From Bacteroidales bacterium (GTDB lineage Bacteria; Bacteroidota; Bacteroidia; Bacteroidales; UBA4181), in NCBI GenBank assembly GCA_017523725.1, contig JAFWVY010000036.1, forward strand, positions 1 to 64,000: a stretch of DNA of 64,000 nt. Reading direction: 5' to 3'. The notes beneath the pieces are model-generated. The model did not search any database and had not been told where the DNA came from. It saw only the letters and a program-made list of their open reading frames with translations. Each line of letters opens with the position of its first letter. The stretch's first letter is position 1. The translations under genes were made by a program, and so were the position numbers. This document shows, piece after piece, positions 17,317 to 27,276 of this stretch.

Positions 17317-18468
17317 ATGAAACATCTTGGTAAAACTGTCTTTCTCTTTGTTTTGACATTAAATTTAGTTAGCTGTGGCTCAGTTAAATATACATTTTCC
17401 AGTGGTGGCACTGGATATCAGACATGGGTTAATTCATTCGGCAATTATAAATTGGATGGACAAACATATTATATCGCACCGGGGGCTGCCGAAGTGAATG
17501 CAACGGACCCAGAATTTAAAGAGTACGCAGATTTACTTGAGAAAACGCTATGCTTATCGGGTGCTCAAATAACAACTGATAAATCATCAGCTGATATGTG
17601 TATTCTGATGAATTATGGTATTTTAGATAAGTCTTACAACGAAGACGATCCAGTCCCTATCTGGGGGCGGACTGGAATCTCTTCAATAACAACGAATTCT
17701 ACAACTACGGCATCGGCGTATGGATCTGCCAGTGCTAACGCTAACGCCAGTGCTTTTGGCTCTACTGTCTACGGTTCTGCTTCTAGTTATGGATCTGCAT
17801 CGGGATATAGCAACACAACAACAACAACTCACGTCACTCCGACATATGGAATAACAGGAATCGCGACTATTAATAGACATGTAAATTTATATAATCGTGT
17901 CATTAATATTTATGCTTATGACAATAAATCTGCATCGCACGATATGCTGTGGAAAACAAATCTTGTAAGTGATGGAAGTTCCTCCGACTTTCGCACAGTT
18001 GCTCCATATATGTTTTATTCCGCTTGGGGAGATCTTGGAAAAAATACCAACGAAGAGTATGGAGTCAGAGAAGGAGATTATATGTTCCAGTGTTGGAAAA
18101 AAGGGATTCTTAGTGATAGCAATATTACACCCTACCCGAGACTGTCCTCAACTAATTGTAGCGACTTCTGTGACGTATCACTTGTTGAAAGATTACCAAA
18201 TGAAACAGTTGTTATTTTGCAATTCTCTCAGAATAACATATATGTCATTCCTCCATATACTTTTATTGAGGCAAACGGGACTAAATATCAGATAACCAGC
18301 ATCGACGGTTATAGAATGGGGGCAAGAGCCCAAAGCTTGGGCACAGCATACATGCGGCTTCATTTTCCTGCAATACCGTCTTCCACCTCCACATTCGATA
18401 TCGTAATGTACAACAACAAAAAACTGACAAGAATAGGAGCGTATTGGAGGGGCTTAATACTTCGATAG
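17317..18468 (+). CDS. Lipoprotein with a Ser/Ala/Gly/Thr-rich linker, unknown function
   Basis: 383 aa. The lipobox LNLVSCGS puts the lipidated Cys near residue 21. Residues about 30-115 look like a DUF4136-type lipoprotein domain (tyrosine-rich, then STDKSSADMCILMNYGI). Residues about 120-175 are a low-complexity linker of Ser, Ala, Gly, Thr and Asn with repeats of YGSAS and NTTTTT, followed by GITGIATINRHVNLYNRVINIYAYD, a strand-rich region. The C-terminus looks like an independent beta domain. The GC content is much lower than in neighbours, suggesting transfer. I do not recognise the exact family. Confidence 0.72.
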   Translation: MKHLGKTVFLFVLTLNLVSCGSVKYTFSSGGTGYQTWVNSFGNYKLDGQTYYIAPGAAEVNATDPEFKEYADLLEKTLCLSGAQITTDKSSADMCILMNYGILDKSYNEDDPVPIWGRTGISSITTNSTTTASAYGSASANANASAFGSTVYGSASSYGSASGYSNTTTTTHVTPTYGITGIATINRHVNLYNRVINIYAYDNKSASHDMLWKTNLVSDGSSSDFRTVAPYMFYSAWGDLGKNTNEEYGVREGDYMFQCWKKGILSDSNITPYPRLSSTNCSDFCDVSLVERLPNETVVILQFSQNNIYVIPPYTFIEANGTKYQITSIDGYRMGARAQSLGTAYMRLHFPAIPSSTSTFDIVMYNNKKLTRIGAYWRGLILR

Positions 18469-18529
18469 TGCAAGTATAACTTACCCAAAATAACGGTGGC
18501 GTCCCAATTATAGATTTAGCCATTAAACA

Positions 18530-18563
18530 GAAAGCCCCGGACGGTTGACCATCCGGGGCTTTC
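18530..18563. terminator. Bidirectional terminator between the lipoprotein and GH2 genes
   Basis: A perfect 12-bp stem (GAAAGCCCCGGA, 18530-18541, with TCCGGGGCTTTC, 18552-18563) with a 10-nt loop. It lies between convergent genes; it is followed by TTTA on the plus strand and by TGTTTAATG on the minus strand. Confidence 0.8.
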
Positions 18564-18615
18564 TTTATGCTCTGGGGCATGCCTGCCGGCGCACACTGCG
18601 CCGGCATCGGTTCGC

Positions 18616-21075
18616 CTACTGTACGTTAAGGGTCACGGTTTTCTTCTTCAGCATCGGCGAGCTGAAGGTCAGTGTCACCGGGCCGTCGGCGGATGCAGCG
18701 GCTCCGCCCCGGCGTCCGGTCTGACGCGGTGCGGTAAGTTGCACCACAGCCAGCAGCCGGCCGCTCTTCACGCGGAGCGCATTGCCCGTATAATCGACGG
18801 CGGCGTTCGAGTCGCCGTTCTCGAGTCCCAGCAACCGGGCGGGACCGCTGATGGTACAAGTGATCTCATTGTCCGCGAGCGGCACCGTCACGCCGGCTTC
18901 GTCCACGACAGAGACGATGAACTGCACCACGCCGTCCTTCTTTACGGCATCGGCATCGGTCAGTTCCGCTTCGACGGCATAGGGCCGGTCGGACGAAACG
19001 AGTACATCGCGCACCACTTCCTTGCCGTCCTTGTCATAGCCGACTACTTCCAGACGGCCGGGCGCATAATCCACGTCCCAGGACATGGCATAGGTGGCGT
19101 CGTCGAAGGGCTTCTTCTCTCCTATCTGCGTGCCGTTCAGCAGCAGCGCGGCCGAAGCCGTGTTGGTGTAGGCATAAACCCGGACGCGGTCGCCGGCCTC
19201 ATAGTTCCAGAGGTGCGGCGCGCTGGTCGAGACTCCGCCACGGCCGCCACCGCGGGCGATCTCGGTACCGGCATAGATGTAAGGCTTATCGTTCCAGAGG
19301 GCCGCCATATAGGCGCCGGTGGGTTTCAGGAAGCCTGCAAAGTCAAGCAGACCGGACGAGAAACCGCGGGCCGGCCAGCCGCGCGATTCACCCAGATAGT
19401 CGATACCGGTCCAGACGAACTGGCCGAACACATACTCATTGTCGCGGACCGCCTTCCAGGCACTCAGCGAATAGTTGGTCTCGCTGCCGAAAAACACGCG
19501 GTCGGGATATTTGGCATGGTCCTGGGCGTAGCGGCTCTCGGTATAGTTGTAGCCCACCACGTCGAGCTGGCCGGGCAATGTGGTCTCGTTCGACATGACC
19601 GGACCGGCCAGACCGGCCGTCACAGGCCGCGTCGTATCGTACTTCTTGAGGGCGGCAATCAGTTCGCGGCCGATTTCACCCAGACGTTCGGCACGGGGCT
19701 GCGTCTTCTGCCAGCCAGGCACCGAAGGCTGCGAAATACGCGCGCTGTCGAGCGACGGATGCGAATACGGGTCGTTCGGATAGTCCACCTCGTTGCCGAT
19801 GCTCCACATCACCACCGACGGATGGTTGCGGTCGCGGCGGACCATGTCGGCCAGGTCGGTCTTGCCCCATTCCCTGAAGAACAGCGCAGAACCCTGGAAT
19901 CCGGGTTCGCCGGCGTTCCAGCCCTTTATCCATTTCTTCTTGGGATATTCCCATTCATCGAATGCCTCGTCGAAGATCAGCATACCCAGTTCGTCGCACA
20001 GGTCGTAGAGATCGGGTGCCTGCGGATTGTGCGAAGTACGGATGGCGTTGCACCCCATCGACTTGAGTGTCAGGATGCGGCGGCGCCACACTTCCTTCGG
20101 TACGGCCGATCCGAGCGAGCCGGCATCGTGATGGATGCAGACCCCTTTCATCTTGGTCCACACCCCGTTCAGCGCAAAACCTTTGTTCGGATCGAACGTC
20201 AGCATGCGGAGGCCCACTTTGGTCTCGACGACTTCTTTGGCCTTGCCAGTGCCCGACAGCGTGGTACGCAGGGTGTAGAGATACGGATTCTCGAGCGACC
20301 ACCAGACCGGCCGGGCAATGCTGAGTTGCGCCGCCACATTGGTGATGTCCTCGCCGTCGGCCACCTTCACCGTCTGACGGGCCGAGGCCTGCAGCTTGCC
20401 CGAGGCATCGAAGAGCTCCTGCAGTACCTGGCACGAAGCATCCTTGCCGGAATTGTTGACCAGTTCCGTGGCCACCTTGACCGTCGCCTTGGCGCCGGAA
20501 GCCTTCACATCGTACGATACACCCCATAGATTAATATGTACAGGCGCGGCGTAAACCAGGAAGACATTGCGGTAGATACCCGAACCGGTGTACCAGCGCG
20601 AGTCGGCGTCATCTGTATGGTCCACCTTCACGGCCAGCACGTTGCGTCCGCCAAAATTAATGTACGGCGTCAGGTCGTAGCAGAACGAAATATAGCCGTT
20701 CGGCCGTTTGCCGACCCATTTGCCATTGATGAACACCTCGCTGTTGTTGTACACGCCCTCGAAATAGACATAGACCTTCTGCCCTTTCCTTTCGGCGGGG
20801 ATGTCGAGCGATTTGCGGTACCAGCCGATGCCACCGGGCAGGAAGCCGGTGCAGGCCGCCAGCATCGGATTGGCCGACTGCTTGACAGACCAGTCATGGG
20901 GCAGATCGAGGGTCTGCCACGAGGCATCGTCGAAATATTCGGCGCCGGCATACGTCGGATTGCCGAGATAGAACGACCAGTTGTCGTTAATGTTCACGCG
21001 CTCGCCGAAGCCCTGGGCCGAGACGGTCGCAAAGAGGCAGCACAGCCATGCGGTAATAAGAAACAGTTTTTTCAT
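18616..21075 (-). CDS. Secreted glycoside hydrolase family 2 enzyme (beta-galactosidase type)
   Basis: 819 aa. Signal peptide to about residue 20 (LFLITAWLCCLFATVSAQ). Domains in order: sugar-binding jelly roll (about 30-180, with WYTGSGIYRNVFL), Ig-like domain (180-290), TIM barrel (about 295-600) and C-terminal Ig-like/DUF4982-type domains. The catalytic acid/base is Glu429 in MWSIGNEVD and the nucleophile is Glu532 in FFGSETNYS. MGCNAIRTSHNPQAPDLYD is the GH2 signature region. In Bacteroidales such enzymes are usually periplasmic glycan-degrading exo-enzymes (beta-galactosidase, beta-glucuronidase and others); the substrate cannot be read from the sequence. No SusC/SusD pair is near, so it is not in a visible polysaccharide utilisation locus. 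Confidence 0.92.
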   Translation of the reverse strand: MKKLFLITAWLCCLFATVSAQGFGERVNINDNWSFYLGNPTYAGAEYFDDASWQTLDLPHDWSVKQSANPMLAACTGFLPGGIGWYRKSLDIPAERKGQKVYVYFEGVYNNSEVFINGKWVGKRPNGYISFCYDLTPYINFGGRNVLAVKVDHTDDADSRWYTGSGIYRNVFLVYAAPVHINLWGVSYDVKASGAKATVKVATELVNNSGKDASCQVLQELFDASGKLQASARQTVKVADGEDITNVAAQLSIARPVWWSLENPYLYTLRTTLSGTGKAKEVVETKVGLRMLTFDPNKGFALNGVWTKMKGVCIHHDAGSLGSAVPKEVWRRRILTLKSMGCNAIRTSHNPQAPDLYDLCDELGMLIFDEAFDEWEYPKKKWIKGWNAGEPGFQGSALFFREWGKTDLADMVRRDRNHPSVVMWSIGNEVDYPNDPYSHPSLDSARISQPSVPGWQKTQPRAERLGEIGRELIAALKKYDTTRPVTAGLAGPVMSNETTLPGQLDVVGYNYTESRYAQDHAKYPDRVFFGSETNYSLSAWKAVRDNEYVFGQFVWTGIDYLGESRGWPARGFSSGLLDFAGFLKPTGAYMAALWNDKPYIYAGTEIARGGGRGGVSTSAPHLWNYEAGDRVRVYAYTNTASAALLLNGTQIGEKKPFDDATYAMSWDVDYAPGRLEVVGYDKDGKEVVRDVLVSSDRPYAVEAELTDADAVKKDGVVQFIVSVVDEAGVTVPLADNEITCTISGPARLLGLENGDSNAAVDYTGNALRVKSGRLLAVVQLTAPRQTGRRGGAAASADGPVTLTFSSPMLKKKTVTLNVQ

Positions 21076-21111
21076 ATATTTCTCATTTATAATTAATTGA
21101 TTATATTATTC

Positions 21112-22413
21112 CTAATTATTACTTCCATTTTCATCATACTGGCCACCCACAACCACTTCGTACAAATCTTCCTGCCGCAGGTGTCTTTGCGCAACAGCCA
21201 TCACCTCACTGGCCGGACAGTCCGTCAACCGGTCGTAGTACGTCGCGAAATAATCGTCCGGCAAACCGTACAAGGCCAGCATCATGCGCAGGGCATCCTG
21301 CATGAACGGCCCGTCGAAGTTGCGCAGCAGGTCGCCCGCGGCAAAGCGCTTGGCCTGCAGAAGTTCTTCTTCCGGAACCGGCTCCTGCTGCAGCCGGTCT
21401 ATTTCCCGCCGGATTTCAGCCACCGCCTCGTCCGCCGCGTCGCCCCGCACATCGGAGACAATGAGCAAGTGACAGCTCTGCTGCATCGGCACGACGAGCG
21501 AATGGATGCCGTAAGTCAGTCCCTTCTCGACCCGGAGATTCTGCATCAGCCGGGCACCGAAATAACCGCCGAGCACGACGTTCATCAACTGAAGCGCCGT
21601 ATGGTCGGCCGTACCCGGCGCACACACCGCGCCACCGATACGCAGCGAGGCCTGCACCTCCTGCGGGCCTTTGCACCGGATGGCGTGCCCGGCGGCGGGA
21701 CGGAACACCGCCTTGCTGTCCGTCATGCCCGATATCTGTCGGGATATGCCCCCCAGACAACGGTCTATCAGTGTCAGATCCTCCGGCTGCACACGACCGC
21801 TGACGAACATCTGCATCCGTCCCGGCACATAGGCCGAACGGTGGAAATCAGCCACATGCTGTCGCTGCAAAGCCTCAAAGTCGTCGGCCTCTACGCCCCG
21901 GCCATACATGTGCTCCCGACCGTATAAGGCTTCGAGAAATAGCCGGCGGGCCACCGTCTGGTTGCGCTGCAATCCTATCAGATAATGTTGCCGGTAACGT
22001 TCCAGCACCAGGTCGAACTGCTGCTGCGGAAAAACCGGTTCAAAGAGCATCTCCGCATAGAGCGGCAAAAGCGCAGGCAAATGGCGCCGGAGCGCCATCA
22101 GCGTCACAGAGGCTGTATCGTCCGTAATCTCAACGGAGAAATTCGCCCCGTAGAAGTCGAGCGTTTCGGCTATCTGCGCCGCCGAATGGGCCGTGGTGCC
22201 CTCCGAGAGCATCGATGCCGCAAGACCGGCCGATAGCGGCTGCGTCTGAAAGCGGTTGCCCGCCTGGACCATACAGGTGACCTGGACGAGGTCCTGCATG
22301 CCGCCGGACGTCACGCACACAGGCATGCCGTTCGACAAGGTGCAACGCTGTGTCTGCAGGGCCGGCGGACGATCCGGCACAGGCGGCGGGGAAAAGGTGT
22401 TCTGCGGGGTCAT
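21112..22413 (-). CDS. M16 (insulinase-like) protein lacking the zinc motif
   Basis: 433 aa. The fold is M16: N-terminal LSNGMPVCV, GLAASMLSEGTTAHSAAQIAE and C-terminal half with MNVVLGGYFGARLMQNLRVEKGLTYGI. The HxxEH motif that binds zinc is missing: where GLAHFLEHM is expected, the protein has GLAASMLSEG. It is therefore probably the non-catalytic partner of an M16 peptidase, not an active peptidase alone. No signal peptide is seen; the N-terminus is Pro-rich. The GH2 gene follows on the same strand after 36 nt, and it is divergent from sufB. Confidence 0.85.
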   Translation of the reverse strand: MTPQNTFSPPPVPDRPPALQTQRCTLSNGMPVCVTSGGMQDLVQVTCMVQAGNRFQTQPLSAGLAASMLSEGTTAHSAAQIAETLDFYGANFSVEITDDTASVTLMALRRHLPALLPLYAEMLFEPVFPQQQFDLVLERYRQHYLIGLQRNQTVARRLFLEALYGREHMYGRGVEADDFEALQRQHVADFHRSAYVPGRMQMFVSGRVQPEDLTLIDRCLGGISRQISGMTDSKAVFRPAAGHAIRCKGPQEVQASLRIGGAVCAPGTADHTALQLMNVVLGGYFGARLMQNLRVEKGLTYGIHSLVVPMQQSCHLLIVSDVRGDAADEAVAEIRREIDRLQQEPVPEEELLQAKRFAAGDLLRNFDGPFMQDALRMMLALYGLPDDYFATYYDRLTDCPASEVMAVAQRHLRQEDLYEVVVGGQYDENGSNN

Positions 22414-22476
22414 ACTTCAGAAAGTAAAAGTACGCTAAATCTTCTTTTAACCCGATGAATTTCGGCAAAAATCATG

Positions 22477-22484
22477 TAGGTTTG
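22477..22484 (+). promoter_or_regulatory. -7 box of the suf operon
   Basis: TAGGTTTG (TAnnTTTG) 16 nt before the sufB ATG. A -33 box is not clear. Confidence 0.45.
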
Positions 22485-22500
22485 CGACAAAATTTACGGA

Positions 22501-23949
22501 ATGAGCGAATCCCGCAACGAGATCATACAAGAAAGTACTTCGCAGCCATACAAGTACGGTTTCGTGTCCGCACTCGAAAGCGACACACTGCCGAAGGGGC
22601 TGAACGAGGATATCGTGCGGGCCATCTCGGCCAAGAAACAAGAGCCCGACTTCATGCTCGAGTTCCGGCTGAAGGCCTTCCGGCACTGGCAGACCCTGGC
22701 CATGCCCCGTTGGGCGCACCTCACGCTGCCGGATATCGATTTCCAGGACATCATCTACTACGCGGCACCCAAACCGAGGAAAACCGCCAAGTCGATGGAC
22801 GAGATCGATCCGGAGCTGCGCCGCACTTTTTCGCGGCTCGGCATCCCGCTCGAGGAACAGAAAAGGCTGGCTGGCGTGGCGGTTGACGCCGTCATGGACA
22901 GTGTATCGGTCAAGACGACGTTCCGGGCCGAACTGGCCAAATCGGGCATCATTTTCTGCTCGTTCCGCGAAGCCGTCCGGGAACATCCGGATCTGGTCAG
23001 GAAATATATGGGCTCTGTCGTCCCCTATTCCGACAACTATTTCGCCGCCCTGAACTCCGCCGTGTTCTCCGACGGGTCGTTCTGCTATATCCCCAAAGGT
23101 GTGCGCTGCCCGATGGAACTGTCCACCTATTTCCGCATCAACGCGGCCGGCACAGGCCAGTTCGAACGCACACTGCTCGTGGCCGACGAAGGAAGCTATG
23201 TCTCCTACCTCGAAGGCTGCACGGCACCCCAGCGCGACGAGAACCAGCTGCATGCCGCCGTGGTGGAGCTGGTGGCCCTCTCCGGCGCCGAAATCAAGTA
23301 TTCGACGGTGCAGAACTGGTATCCGGGCGACAAGGACGGCAAAGGCGGCATCTTTAATTTCGTAACCAAGCGCGGCGACTGCCGGGGCGACCATTCCAGG
23401 ATTTCGTGGACCCAGGTCGAGACCGGTTCCGCCATCACCTGGAAATACCCGAGCACCATCCTGCGCGGCGACTACGCTTCGAGCGAATTCTATTCGGTCG
23501 CCCTGACGAATAACTTCCAGCAGGCCGATACCGGCACGAAGATGATCCATCTGGGCAGACACACGTCCAGTCGCATTGTCTCGAAAGGCATCTCGGCCGG
23601 CCGGAGCCAGAACAGCTACCGCGGTCTGGTGTATGTCGCACCGGGCGCCGAGAACGCGCGCAACCACTCGCAGTGCGACTCGCTGCTCATCGGTGACAAA
23701 TGCGGCGCGCACACCTTCCCGGTGATGCGGGTGAAAAACCGCACGGCTGTCGTCGAACACGAAGCCACGACCTCCAAGATCAACGAAGACCAGCTGTTCT
23801 ACTGCAAGCAGCGCGGCATCGGCGAGGAGGATGCCATTGGCCTCATTGTCAATGGATATGCCCGCGAGGTACTCAACAACCTGCCCATGGAATTCGCCAT
23901 CGAGGCCCAGAAACTTTTGCAGATCTCCCTGGAGGGAACGGTCGGATAA
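22501..23949 (+). CDS. sufB: Fe-S cluster assembly scaffold SufB
   Basis: 482 aa. Scaffold of the SUF iron-sulfur assembly complex (SufBC2D), made of a right-handed beta helix. Visible: [53 protein letters not shown] (persulfide relay region), [20 protein letters not shown] and the C-terminal [21 protein letters not shown] shared with SufD. First gene of sufBCDS; sufC starts 12 nt after its stop. Confidence 0.97.
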   Translation: MSESRNEIIQESTSQPYKYGFVSALESDTLPKGLNEDIVRAISAKKQEPDFMLEFRLKAFRHWQTLAMPRWAHLTLPDIDFQDIIYYAAPKPRKTAKSMDEIDPELRRTFSRLGIPLEEQKRLAGVAVDAVMDSVSVKTTFRAELAKSGIIFCSFREAVREHPDLVRKYMGSVVPYSDNYFAALNSAVFSDGSFCYIPKGVRCPMELSTYFRINAAGTGQFERTLLVADEGSYVSYLEGCTAPQRDENQLHAAVVELVALSGAEIKYSTVQNWYPGDKDGKGGIFNFVTKRGDCRGDHSRISWTQVETGSAITWKYPSTILRGDYASSEFYSVALTNNFQQADTGTKMIHLGRHTSSRIVSKGISAGRSQNSYRGLVYVAPGAENARNHSQCDSLLIGDKCGAHTFPVMRVKNRTAVVEHEATTSKINEDQLFYCKQRGIGEEDAIGLIVNGYAREVLNNLPMEFAIEAQKLLQISLEGTVG

Positions 23950-23961
23950 AACATAAAGAAG

Positions 23962-24711
23962 ATGTTAGAGATCAATAATTTACACGCAAATATAGACGGC
24001 ACGCCCATCCTGAAGGGCATCTCGCTCCGGGTCTCGCCGGGCGAAGTGCATGCCATCATGGGACCCAACGGTTCGGGCAAGAGTACGCTGGCTTCGGTGC
24101 TGGCCGGACGCAGTGAGTACACCGTGACCTCGGGCAGCGTGACGTTCATGGGACGCGACCTGCTGGCCCTGCCGGCCGAAGAACGTGCGCGTCTCGGCAT
24201 CTTCCTCGGGTTCCAGTATCCGGTCGAGATCCCGGGTGTCAGCATCGCCAACTTCATGAAAGCGGCTGTGGCGGCCCGGCGTGCAGCCATGGGCCTGCCG
24301 GAACTCACGCCCGCCGAATTTCTCAAACAGATGCGGGCGGCGGCGGCGCTTGTGGAACTGGACCCCAAACTCATCAAACGTGCCGTCAACGAGGGTTTCT
24401 CCGGCGGCGAGAAGAAACGCAACGAGATTTTCCAGATGGCCATGCTGAAACCGGCCCTTTCAATTCTGGACGAAACCGACAGCGGACTGGACATTGATGC
24501 ACTGCGTATTGTGTCGCAAGGTGTCAACCAACTGCGGACGCCGGAGAACGCCTCCATCGTCATCACCCACTACCAGCGGCTGCTCGACTACATCGTGCCC
24601 GACGTGGTGCATGTCCTCTACGCCGGCCGGATTGTGATGTCGGGTGGAAAGGAGCTTGCAAAAGATTTGGAGACAAAAGGTTACGACTGGATTATTAAAT
24701 CATTGAATTAA
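23962..24711 (+). CDS. sufC: SUF ABC ATPase SufC
   Basis: 249 aa. ATPase of the SufBC2D complex. Walker [13 protein letters not shown], a Q-loop in [11 protein letters not shown], the SufC-type signature [14 protein letters not shown], and Walker [21 protein letters not shown]. The switch His is in [12 protein letters not shown]. sufD starts 6 nt after its stop. Confidence 0.97.
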   Translation: MLEINNLHANIDGTPILKGISLRVSPGEVHAIMGPNGSGKSTLASVLAGRSEYTVTSGSVTFMGRDLLALPAEERARLGIFLGFQYPVEIPGVSIANFMKAAVAARRAAMGLPELTPAEFLKQMRAAAALVELDPKLIKRAVNEGFSGGEKKRNEIFQMAMLKPALSILDETDSGLDIDALRIVSQGVNQLRTPENASIVITHYQRLLDYIVPDVVHVLYAGRIVMSGGKELAKDLETKGYDWIIKSLN

Positions 24712-24717
24712 ATATAA

Positions 24718-25533
24718 ATGACAGCGGCGAAGCAAATGGAGATAAAAATTCCGGCACATCGGACCGAAAAGGCCCCGATGGTGCTCGTTTTGCCCGCCGG
24801 CAGTACCTCCTGCAAGGTGACTGCCGGCGCCGGAAGCCGCGCCATTGTCTGTATCCGGAACGTCAACCGCGACTTTTCCTTCCGCTTCGACCTGAAGAAA
24901 AACGCCAGCCTCACCTGCATTCTCGAGCAGACACGCCCAGGCAGCGCCATCTACCGGCATACCTGCCGTCTGGCGACCGGAAGTGAGATGCGAAGTATAG
25001 CCATCTTTACGCAGTGTACCGATATTCGCAATTCGTATCATATTGATATACAAGAAGAAGGCAGTTCGCTATCCTTAAGCAGCCTCGCCGTGCTCACCGG
25101 CCGCGAAAAACTCGCCCAGAACATCCTTTGCAGGCACAATGCGGGCGGTGCCAGCAGCATGCAGACCTTTAAACACTTGCTGGGCGGCGCCGCACAGGCC
25201 GACATGGTCGGCCGCATCCTGGTACCGGCCGGATCGCAAAAGACCGAAGCCTACCAGCAGAGCCGCAGCATCCTGCTTTCGGAGCAGGCCTCCGTCCATG
25301 TCGAGCCGCAGCTGGAGATTTATGCCGACGATGTCAAGTGCTCCCACGGCTCCACCGTCGGACAGCTCGACAAAGACGCGCTGTTCTATATGCAACAACG
25401 GGGTATCAGCCCTGAAGAAGCAACCCGGATGCTGCTCGAAGCCGAACTCCGGCACGAACTGGACAGCCTCCCACCGGCCCTCCGCCGCGTCCTGGGCGCG
25501 AAAGTGTCACGCAAACTCAAACACCTGGTATAA
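24718..25533 (+). CDS. sufD: Fe-S cluster assembly protein SufD, short form
   Basis: 271 aa. The C-terminal signature KCSHGSTVGQLDKDALFYMQQRGIS is diagnostic of SufD, and the beta-helix core LLGGAAQADMVGRILVPAGSQKTEAYQQSR precedes it. Typical SufD proteins are about 430-450 aa with an N-terminal helical region; here it is missing, and the protein begins almost directly with the beta-helix part. There is no sign of an earlier in-frame start because sufC ends 6 nt before. It overlaps sufS by 1 base (TAATG). Likely functional within SufBC2D. Confidence 0.93.
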   Translation: MTAAKQMEIKIPAHRTEKAPMVLVLPAGSTSCKVTAGAGSRAIVCIRNVNRDFSFRFDLKKNASLTCILEQTRPGSAIYRHTCRLATGSEMRSIAIFTQCTDIRNSYHIDIQEEGSSLSLSSLAVLTGREKLAQNILCRHNAGGASSMQTFKHLLGGAAQADMVGRILVPAGSQKTEAYQQSRSILLSEQASVHVEPQLEIYADDVKCSHGSTVGQLDKDALFYMQQRGISPEEATRMLLEAELRHELDSLPPALRRVLGAKVSRKLKHLV

Positions 25534-26756
25534 TGGCATTCGACGCAGAAATTGTCCGGAAAGATTTCCCCATACTGCAGCAGCAGGTCTATGGAAAGCC
25601 GCTGGTGTACATGGACAACGGGGCCACCACCCAGAAACCGCAGGCCGTCATCGACTGCCTTGTCAGGATGTACCGCACGATGAATGCCAACATCCACCGG
25701 GGAGTCCATTTCCTGAGCGAACAGACCACGGAATGCTATGAGCAGTCGCGCAGGACGGTTCAATCGTTTCTTCACGCGCCCTTCGCCGAGGAAATCATCT
25801 TCACCAGGGGCGCCACCGACAGCATCAACGCCGTGGCGTTCTCGTTCGGAGAAGCCTATGTGCATCCCGGCGACGAGATTCTCGTGTCCGAAATGGAACA
25901 CCATTCCAACATTGTTCCCTGGCAGATGATGTGCGACCGCAAGAAAGCACGGCTGCGCGTCATTCCGATGCACGACGACGGCACCCTCGACCTGGAGGCC
26001 TTCCGGGCATCGCTCTCCGGCAAGACCCGGCTGGTGGCCGTGACGCAGGTGTCGAACACCCTCGGCACGGTCAATCCGGTGGCGGACATCATCCGTGAGG
26101 CGCATCAGGCCGGGACACGCGTACTTATAGACGCCGCCCAGTCGGTCCAGCACCTCTCCATCGACGTCAAGCAACTCGACTGCGATTTCCTGGCGTTCTC
26201 CGGGCACAAACTCTACGGCCCGACAGGCGTCGGCGTGCTGTATGGCAAGCGCGACCTGCTGAACGAGATGCCCCCCTACCAGGGCGGCGGCGACATGATC
26301 TCGTGCGTGACTTTCGAAAAAACCACCTACAACGAGCTTCCACTGAAATTCGAAGCCGGCACCAACAACTACATCGACGCCGCAGGACTGGCCTGCGCCA
26401 TCGATTACCTCACGGCGTTAGGTCTGCCCGAAGTGCAGGCCTATGAGAAACGCCTGACACAATATGCCCTGTCGCAACTGAAGAATATCCCGGGGCTGCG
26501 CATATACGGCGAAGCGCCGGAACGGGCCGCCATCTTCTCATTCCTTGTCGAAGGCATCCATCCGTACGACATGGGCATGGTGCTCGACAAACTCGGCATC
26601 GCCGTCCGCACCGGCACCCACTGTACACAGCCTGTGATGGACCACTACAACATCGATGGCACTGTCCGCGCCTCGCTGGCATTCTACAACACCGAAAAAG
26701 AAATCGACATACTCTGCGAGGGTATCTGCCGCGCAAAAAAAATCCTGCTCGCGTAA
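25533..26756 (+). CDS. sufS: Cysteine desulfurase SufS
   Basis: 407 aa. A PLP-dependent group II cysteine desulfurase that supplies sulfur to SufB. Visible: KPLVYMDNGATTQKPQAVID, NANIHRGVHFLSEQTT, VSEMEHHSNIVPWQMM, VLIDAAQSVQHL, the PLP-lysine site CDFLAFSGHKLYGPTGVGVLYG (Lys in GHK) and the active-site Cys region VRTGTHCTQPVMDHY. Last gene of sufBCDS; a terminator follows. No sufE or sufU is in the window. Confidence 0.96.
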   Translation: MAFDAEIVRKDFPILQQQVYGKPLVYMDNGATTQKPQAVIDCLVRMYRTMNANIHRGVHFLSEQTTECYEQSRRTVQSFLHAPFAEEIIFTRGATDSINAVAFSFGEAYVHPGDEILVSEMEHHSNIVPWQMMCDRKKARLRVIPMHDDGTLDLEAFRASLSGKTRLVAVTQVSNTLGTVNPVADIIREAHQAGTRVLIDAAQSVQHLSIDVKQLDCDFLAFSGHKLYGPTGVGVLYGKRDLLNEMPPYQGGGDMISCVTFEKTTYNELPLKFEAGTNNYIDAAGLACAIDYLTALGLPEVQAYEKRLTQYALSQLKNIPGLRIYGEAPERAAIFSFLVEGIHPYDMGMVLDKLGIAVRTGTHCTQPVMDHYNIDGTVRASLAFYNTEKEIDILCEGICRAKKILLA

Positions 26757-26791
26757 CGCGACAGCCCCTTTACATTTGTTGACAAAATATA

Positions 26792-26819
26792 GCGCCAACC
26801 CGTTGGCGCAGGTCTTTTT
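26792..26819 (+). terminator. Intrinsic terminator of the suf operon
   Basis: GCGCCAAC (26792-26799) with GTTGGCGC (26802-26809), 8 bp with a very tight loop, followed by AGGTCTTTTTA. Confidence 0.8.
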
Positions 26820-26925
26820 AATGGGCCAGATTTCAACAAGACATTCACAACAAACCAACAAATAGCCTCGCGGTTTTCACATGACACGTGAACAAAAAAT
26901 CGACCTCATATTTCGCGTTTAAATA

Positions 26926-27079
26926 CAACTCAAACCCAGTATTTTACGCATAGATAACTAAAGTTAAACTTTATCTATTGAAGATACATTCTCCATTTTG
27001 GGCCGACAAACGTGCCCTTTGGGCCGTTTTTATGACATTTCAGAATAATTATCAACTAAAACCCAGTGTTTTATTGCAT
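26926..27079. repeat. Imperfect 27-bp direct repeat pair upstream of the XRE gene
   Basis: Copy A at 26926-26951 and copy B at 27053-27079 share CAACT, AAACCCAGT, TTTTA and GCAT at conserved places with a few substitutions. Spacing is 127 bp. They may be operators for the XRE-type protein encoded next to them; this is an inference. Confidence 0.5.
27009..27031 (+). terminator. Orphan intrinsic terminator
   Basis: AACG-T-GCCC (27009-27017) pairs with GGGCCGTT (27021-27028), 8 bp with one bulged T and a TTT loop, followed by TTTTA. No gene lies directly upstream; it may end a small RNA or a long suf read-through transcript. Confidence 0.5.
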
Positions 27080-27268
27080 GTAAATAGAATCTTTGGTTAA
27101 AGAAATTCACCTCCAAAAGCCATCTTTTTGGCCTTGAAAGGATTTAATTCCTCAACCCACCCCGTCTGCACGAGGAGCCCCGCGGCGGGTGAAAATTTTG
27201 TAAACTTCACCGATGTAAATCGAAATTTTGAAATGTAATTTTGTTACAATTGTGAAAAATAATCTATT

Positions 27269-27276
27269 TACATTTG
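27269..27276 (+). promoter_or_regulatory. -7 box of the XRE regulator gene
   Basis: TACATTTG, a TAnnTTTG box 36 nt before the ATG. The TTTG at 27240-27243 is 25 nt upstream, longer than the usual spacer. Confidence 0.4.

Noticed and set aside
18739-20529. A 596-codon plus-strand frame opposite the GH2 gene
   Set aside because: His/Arg/Gln-rich composition without domains; the minus-strand GH2 has catalytic residues and a signal peptide.
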